Source of the DNA: Prevotellaceae bacterium
GTDB lineage: Bacteria > Bacteroidota > Bacteroidia > Bacteroidales > UBA932
Length of the DNA stretch: 6,988 nt
Direction: 5' to 3'
Assembly (NCBI GenBank): GCA_031273485.1
Contig: JAISRS010000483.1
Location: 1-6,988 of the forward strand
Made by a program: the position numbers and the translations under genes. The notes under the pieces were generated by a model. That model did not search any database. It was not told where the DNA came from and was given only the letters and a program-made list of their open reading frames with translations. How positions within the stretch are numbered: the first letter of the stretch is position 1; each line of letters opens with the position of its first letter. Below are positions 3,314 to 6,988 of the stretch, piece after piece.

Positions 3314-5839
3314 ATGTTCAAAATAACTTGGGATAAAGCAAATAACGGAGTATTACTTACGATGCGTTCAACGGAAGAAACGTTGAATGTTCCGCCGCGC
3401 CCTGTTTTCTTCGAAGAGTTGGATTTGTTGGGTTTGGATAAGCATTGGAAATATCCGAAATCTAAAGAGCCATTGCTTTGGGCTTGCGACAGACGTTATT
3501 TCTATCGTGGCGAATTAGTTTTGACGGCCAAAGGCGGCAATATCTACGATGACCCTGAATTGATTTTTGAAAATTTGGGTAAAAAATTAACATTAAAACC
3601 GATTGATATAGAATTGCTTTGCAAGAAAAACGAAACGACTATGTTTCTTTTGGAACACGAGGCGTTGGAGTTTATCAATACTATTTATCGCCGCTACTGC
3701 CCAAACGTAGCGCAACAAATTGCAAATGAAATCGTTGATTTTCAGCAGTTAATCGACACGCAAGAGAAAAAACTAAAAGAAAAATACGCTGTAATTAAAG
3801 AGGATTGCGACAGTTTTGATATTATGCCCCTGTCAGAAGCAGAGAAACAAGGCAAACAGATTATACTCAATACTAAAATAGAAATGCTTATTGCCTCATT
3901 TTCAGGTGGAAAAGACAGTCAGGTCGTATTGGATTTAGTTTCGCGCGTTATTCCTTCCAACGATTTTTTGGTTATCTATTCTGATACCGGCTACGAGATA
4001 CCGCCCTCGTTAGAGATTTATGAGCAAACAAAAGCATTTTATCAAAAGCAATACCCAGATTTGCAGTTCTATCTTTCCAAAAATCACCAAGATGTGCTTT
4101 ATTATTGGGATAAATTCGGACCACCGAGCAGAACTATACGCTGGTGTTGTAAAGTAATGAAAACAGCACCTCTTTATAAGGAATTAAAAAAAATTAGCGG
4201 AAAAGATAAACAACCAAATGTTTTGGCATTTGAAGGCGTAAGAGCGGAAGAGAGCGTAAGCCGTTCTCAATATCCACGAATAGGGAAAGGCGTGAAACAT
4301 AATAACGTTGTGAGTGCCAGACCTATTTTGGATTGGAATTTAGTTGAAATTTTTCTCTATATTTTTATGCACAAATTACCTATGAATCCCGCTTATCGAA
4401 AAGGAGTTACGAGAGTTGGTTGTGTAATTTGTCCTTATGCTTCAACAAGAGGAGATAATTTAAGTTACAAATTATTTCCCAAGACCATAAAACCGTTTGT
4501 TGATAAATTAAACACATTTGTTTCAAATGTAGGCGAAAAAGATATTGACCATTATATACAAGATGGTCTATGGAAACTGCGTGCTGGTGGAAATAATATA
4601 GAAACTAATAATAGTATTACAATTATCACAGAAAAACCTGATTTTAAAGCAGTTTTAAACAATCCTCAAGAAGAATTATTTACTTGGTTAAAAGTACTTG
4701 GCAAATATAATTTCACAGAAAATAATGGAATAATAATAGGTGACTTAAAATATAAAAAACAGATTTTCAGATTTGAAATAACAAAAAACGAAAACAGTAT
4801 CGTTGTTGAATTTAAAGATGTTAGCAATGAAATATTATTTTTAAGCCATTTGAAAAAAGTGCTTAACAAAACAGCATATTGTGCACATTGTGAAGCCTGC
4901 GAAGTTGAATGTCCAACGGGTGCATTGTCGGTAGAGCCAATGGTTACGGTTGATGACAACAAATGCATTCATTGCTTTAAATGTCTGGATTTTAGCGATA
5001 AAGGATGTGTGTTAGCAAATTCATTAAAAAGAACAGAATCATATAAAAAAATGGACACTCAAAAATCAAAAATCAGTCGATACAATATTTTCGGCTTGCG
5101 TCAAGGGTGGTTATCTTATTATTTCAATAATATTGAAACTTATTTTAATAATGATAATCACGGATTAAACACAGTAAAACAACTTCCACGTTTTGTTACT
5201 TGGTTGCGAGATGCTGAAATTATGAATGGTACGGACAAAAAACTATCAGTGTTAGGTAGCATTTTAGCTAAGCATTATGCGAATACTCCCATAAAAGTTT
5301 GGGAAATCATTTGGATAAATTTAGCAATTAATTCAGACCCCTGTAAATGGTTTATTGAAAAAATTGAGTTTAGCAGAGTTTATGAAAAAGCCGAATTAGA
5401 AGTGCTTTTACAGGAATATTTTGCAAATTCTGCGGCTGTAACGTTAAAAGTAGCACTTACAGCACTTATAAATACATTTAAAGAAAGTCCGTTAGATAAG
5501 AAAATGAAAATTGCGGAACTTCTCAAAAACGCAGGAAAAACAGATATAATCCGCCAACCCTACAACGACATTTCCCCTGTTGCCGTTGCCTATTCGCTTT
5601 ATCGTTATGCCGAGAGCAAACAACGTTACGCATTGACGGTTTCAGAATTATACGACGAAAAACAAACCGAAGGCATTTACAGACAGTTTGGTGTGTCGCG
5701 CGAAGAATTAGAATCTGTATTAAGAGTTCTAAAAGCGGAAAATAATCGGGTGTTAAATGCCGACCTCAATATGGGATTGGATAATATCAATCTTCGCGAA
5801 GATTTAACTTCAATGGATATACTTGAAATGTTGTTGTAA
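3314..5839 (+). CDS. brxP: BrxP/DndC-like PAPS-reductase-family protein with 2x[4Fe-4S] ferredoxin and DUF4007-like C-terminus
   Basis: This 841-aa cytoplasmic protein has at least four parts. (1) Residues 1-185: a family-specific N-terminal region (VPPRPVFFEELDLLGLDKHW, LLWACDRRYFYRGE). (2) About 190-400: a PP-loop ATPase/PAPS-reductase domain with SGGKDS (197-202), YSDTGYE (222-228), RWCCK (276-280), EGVRAEES (307-314), RPILDW (336-341) and GCVICP (369-374). C278/C279 with C370/C373 reproduce the CC...CxxC [4Fe-4S] signature of APS reductases and DndC. (3) 523-565: two ferredoxin motifs, C523-C526-C529-C533-P and C551-C554-C557 with C565. (4) About 590-830: a region resembling DUF4007 (FGLRQGWL, VTWLRDAEIMNG, IIWINLAINSDPCKW). 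PAPS-reductase-like proteins mark type 4 BREX, and the DUF4007 domain is also seen near Dnd-type loci. The likely role is nucleotide-activated sulfur chemistry in phage defence; the exact reaction is unknown. It is 3 nt from the gene before and 1 nt from the gene after. Confidence 0.85.
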   Translation: MFKITWDKANNGVLLTMRSTEETLNVPPRPVFFEELDLLGLDKHWKYPKSKEPLLWACDRRYFYRGELVLTAKGGNIYDDPELIFENLGKKLTLKPIDIELLCKKNETTMFLLEHEALEFINTIYRRYCPNVAQQIANEIVDFQQLIDTQEKKLKEKYAVIKEDCDSFDIMPLSEAEKQGKQIILNTKIEMLIASFSGGKDSQVVLDLVSRVIPSNDFLVIYSDTGYEIPPSLEIYEQTKAFYQKQYPDLQFYLSKNHQDVLYYWDKFGPPSRTIRWCCKVMKTAPLYKELKKISGKDKQPNVLAFEGVRAEESVSRSQYPRIGKGVKHNNVVSARPILDWNLVEIFLYIFMHKLPMNPAYRKGVTRVGCVICPYASTRGDNLSYKLFPKTIKPFVDKLNTFVSNVGEKDIDHYIQDGLWKLRAGGNNIETNNSITIITEKPDFKAVLNNPQEELFTWLKVLGKYNFTENNGIIIGDLKYKKQIFRFEITKNENSIVVEFKDVSNEILFLSHLKKVLNKTAYCAHCEACEVECPTGALSVEPMVTVDDNKCIHCFKCLDFSDKGCVLANSLKRTESYKKMDTQKSKISRYNIFGLRQGWLSYYFNNIETYFNNDNHGLNTVKQLPRFVTWLRDAEIMNGTDKKLSVLGSILAKHYANTPIKVWEIIWINLAINSDPCKWFIEKIEFSRVYEKAELEVLLQEYFANSAAVTLKVALTALINTFKESPLDKKMKIAELLKNAGKTDIIRQPYNDISPVAVAYSLYRYAESKQRYALTVSELYDEKQTEGIYRQFGVSREELESVLRVLKAENNRVLNADLNMGLDNINLREDLTSMDILEMLL

Positions 5840-5840
5840 T

Positions 5841-6887
5841 ATGGAAAAATCTAATAAAAATAATAAACTGCAAATTCGCAACAGTACCGCCGAATTTTTG
5901 ACTTTTGCCTATCAGTCGAAAGGGGATGGTGTGGAAGTGCGCGTGCAGGATGGCACCATTTGGCTGTCGCAAAAAAATATGGGCTTGCTGCTCGATACTT
6001 CAACAGATAATATAGGCTTACACCTCAAAAACATATATGTAGAGGGCGAATTGAAAGAAATAACAACTACCGAGGATTTCTCGGTAGTTCGGCAGGAAGG
6101 TAGCCGCGAAGTTTGCAGAACAGTGAAACATTACAATCTTGATGCAATTATCGCTGTAGGTTATCGTATAAATTCTAAACGAGCAACGGCGTTTCGGCAA
6201 TGGGCTACAGGAATTTTGCGAGATTTCGCCTTGCGGGGCTATGTGATTGACCGTAAAAGAATGGAAAACGGAGCGTTCTTCGATGATGATTATTTTGAAC
6301 GGCTTTTGGAAGAAATTCGTGAAATTCGTCTGTCGGAACGGCGTTTTTACCAGAAAATCACCGATATTTATGCTACTGCAATGGATTATAATCCCGAATC
6401 GCCCACAACCAAAGATTTTTTTGCAAAAGTTCAGAACAAAATGCATTATGCAATACATAATCATACGGCTGCCGAATTGATATACCGCCGTGCCAACCAT
6501 ACGAAAGAAAATATGGGATTGACTTCGTGGGAAAAATCGCCCGACGGAAAAATTGTAAAGTCAGATATATCAATAGCCAAAAACTATCTGACCGAAAATG
6601 AATTGCAATCGCTTGGGCGTATTGTCAATGGTTATTTGGATTTTGCAGAAGAATATGCCAAGCAGCATATTCCGCTCACAATGGAAGATTGGGCAAAACA
6701 TTTAGACTTGATTTTACAGGCAAACGGCAGGGATTTGTTGCAAAATGCAGGCAAAATAACTGCTGCGCTTGCCAAACAACACACCGAAAATGAATTTGAA
6801 AAATACCGTCCTATTCAAGACAGACTCTTTGAATCTGATTTTGATAAGGCATTGAAAATAATGGATAATAAAAACGAAAAAGAATAA
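5841..6887 (+). CDS. rhuM: RhuM-family protein (Virulence_RhuM), 348 aa
   Basis: The protein fits the Virulence_RhuM family (first described in Salmonella SPI-3; function unknown). An N-terminal section has an HTH-like segment, IWLSQKNMGLLLDTSTDNIG (40-59) and HLKNIYVEGEL, then the conserved HYNLDAIIAVGYRINSKRA (97-115) and FRQWATGILRDFALRGYVID. The C-terminal half carries FYQKITDIYATAMDY, FFAKVQNKMHYAIHNHTAAE (193-212), LIYRRANHTKENMGL and a C-terminal helical region. Length is normal and no decay is visible. I chose the ATG at 5841, 1 nt after the previous stop; a TTG at 5823 would add a Cys-rich MKCCCN that looks artefactual and would overlap the upstream gene. RhuM genes are repeatedly found inside restriction-modification and BREX-like loci, so this is probably an accessory defence or regulatory gene. 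Its molecular activity is not established. Confidence 0.88.
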   Translation: MEKSNKNNKLQIRNSTAEFLTFAYQSKGDGVEVRVQDGTIWLSQKNMGLLLDTSTDNIGLHLKNIYVEGELKEITTTEDFSVVRQEGSREVCRTVKHYNLDAIIAVGYRINSKRATAFRQWATGILRDFALRGYVIDRKRMENGAFFDDDYFERLLEEIREIRLSERRFYQKITDIYATAMDYNPESPTTKDFFAKVQNKMHYAIHNHTAAELIYRRANHTKENMGLTSWEKSPDGKIVKSDISIAKNYLTENELQSLGRIVNGYLDFAEEYAKQHIPLTMEDWAKHLDLILQANGRDLLQNAGKITAALAKQHTENEFEKYRPIQDRLFESDFDKALKIMDNKNEKE

Positions 6888-6894
6888 GAAAAAT

Positions 6895-6988
6895 ATGAAA
6901 TATTCAGATTTTATCTCTTTACAGGATTACTTTCACCCCGTTTTCAATCTGCAAAACGAGGCAACAGGCTATTGGAAACAGTTTATCC
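6895..6988 (+). CDS. N-terminus of a gene running off the window; candidate BrxC/PglY-like P-loop ATPase
   Basis: Only the first 31 codons are present: MKYSDFISLQDYFHPVFNLQ, then NEATGYWKQFI. The start lies 7 nt after the RhuM stop, in the same operon. The opening Y-S-D-F-I-x-L-x-D-Y-F-x-P-V-F and the Y-W-K-x-F-I motif resemble my memory of the N-termini of large ATP-binding proteins in BREX-type defence operons, where a Walker A usually follows within about 50 residues. That ATPase (brxC) is also the gene expected after brxP in a type 4 BREX locus. No Walker motif is visible because the sequence ends, so this is a contextual guess. Confidence 0.45.
   Translation, partial: MKYSDFISLQDYFHPVFNLQNEATGYWKQFI

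Noticed and set aside
3314..5839. Assimilatory sulfate-reduction enzyme (CysH)
   Set aside because: The protein is far longer than CysH, carries ferredoxin and DUF4007-like regions, and no other cys genes lie nearby.
3314..5839. Canonical DndC of a dndBCDE locus
   Set aside because: DndC is shorter and lacks a C-terminal ferredoxin/DUF4007 region, and no dndB, dndD or dndE is visible; they could still lie outside the window, so a Dnd relationship remains only an alternative.
5823..5840. TTG start for the RhuM gene giving an MKCCCN extension
   Set aside because: It overlaps the upstream stop and adds residues that are just the 3' end of the previous gene read in another frame; the ATG at 5841 gives the normal RhuM start.
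5787..6573. Antisense ORFs opposite the RhuM gene, including one of 160 aa
   Set aside because: They are shadows of a well-supported sense gene, with no promoter or family resemblance.

Overview
The window looks like an accessory region of a Bacteroidetes (probably Bacteroidales) genome. The evidence is the Bacteroidetes-type TAnnTTTG promoter elements, AT-rich starts that mostly lack a Shine-Dalgarno sequence, a small protein beginning MARPIKETPVL of a kind widespread in Bacteroidales, and a small XRE-like regulator remnant of the type found ahead of DNA-modification loci in that phylum. No species can be named from this sequence alone.

The left third (1 to about 2260) is a gene graveyard of clearly higher G+C than the rest. 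From left to right it holds: the tail of an unidentified ORF; an 8-bp tandem repeat; a minus-strand 53-aa protein whose stop overlaps the start of a 13-codon stub (ATGA); a 23-bp degenerate tandem repeat; a second 8-bp tandem repeat fused into the 3' end of a truncated AraC-type regulator; the C-terminal scrap of an isoprenylcysteine-methyltransferase-like membrane enzyme; a frameshifted class I SAM methyltransferase; the internally deleted end of an ABC exporter half; and the first few codons of what is probably its partner half. These pieces fit one degraded locus (regulator, methyltransferases, ABC exporter pair), cut off where the next block begins.

The right two thirds (about 2260 to the end) is a compact, AT-rich, plus-strand operon. 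It begins with two candidate TAnnTTTG promoter elements and a 43-codon ORF that looks like an XRE regulator which has lost its helix-turn-helix core in frame. Four tightly packed genes follow, with gaps of 3, 1 and 7 nt: a 262-aa protein of unknown function with two CxxC pairs; an 841-aa multidomain protein (PAPS/APS-reductase-type PP-loop domain, two ferredoxin-type [4Fe-4S] motifs, DUF4007-like C-terminal region); a RhuM-family protein; and the first 31 codons of a protein that continues beyond the window, which may be a large P-loop ATPase.

A PAPS-reductase-like protein at the head of such an operon is the hallmark of type 4 BREX phage defence (brxP, brxC, pglZ, brxL), and also resembles DndC-type sulfur modification of DNA. 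My reading is the left end of a BREX type 4-like or related sulfur-chemistry defence island, with a RhuM gene inserted in the core operon and an extra 262-aa gene at its head. The decisive genes (brxC, pglZ, brxL, or dndD/dndE) would lie to the right of the window, so the subtype remains an inference.
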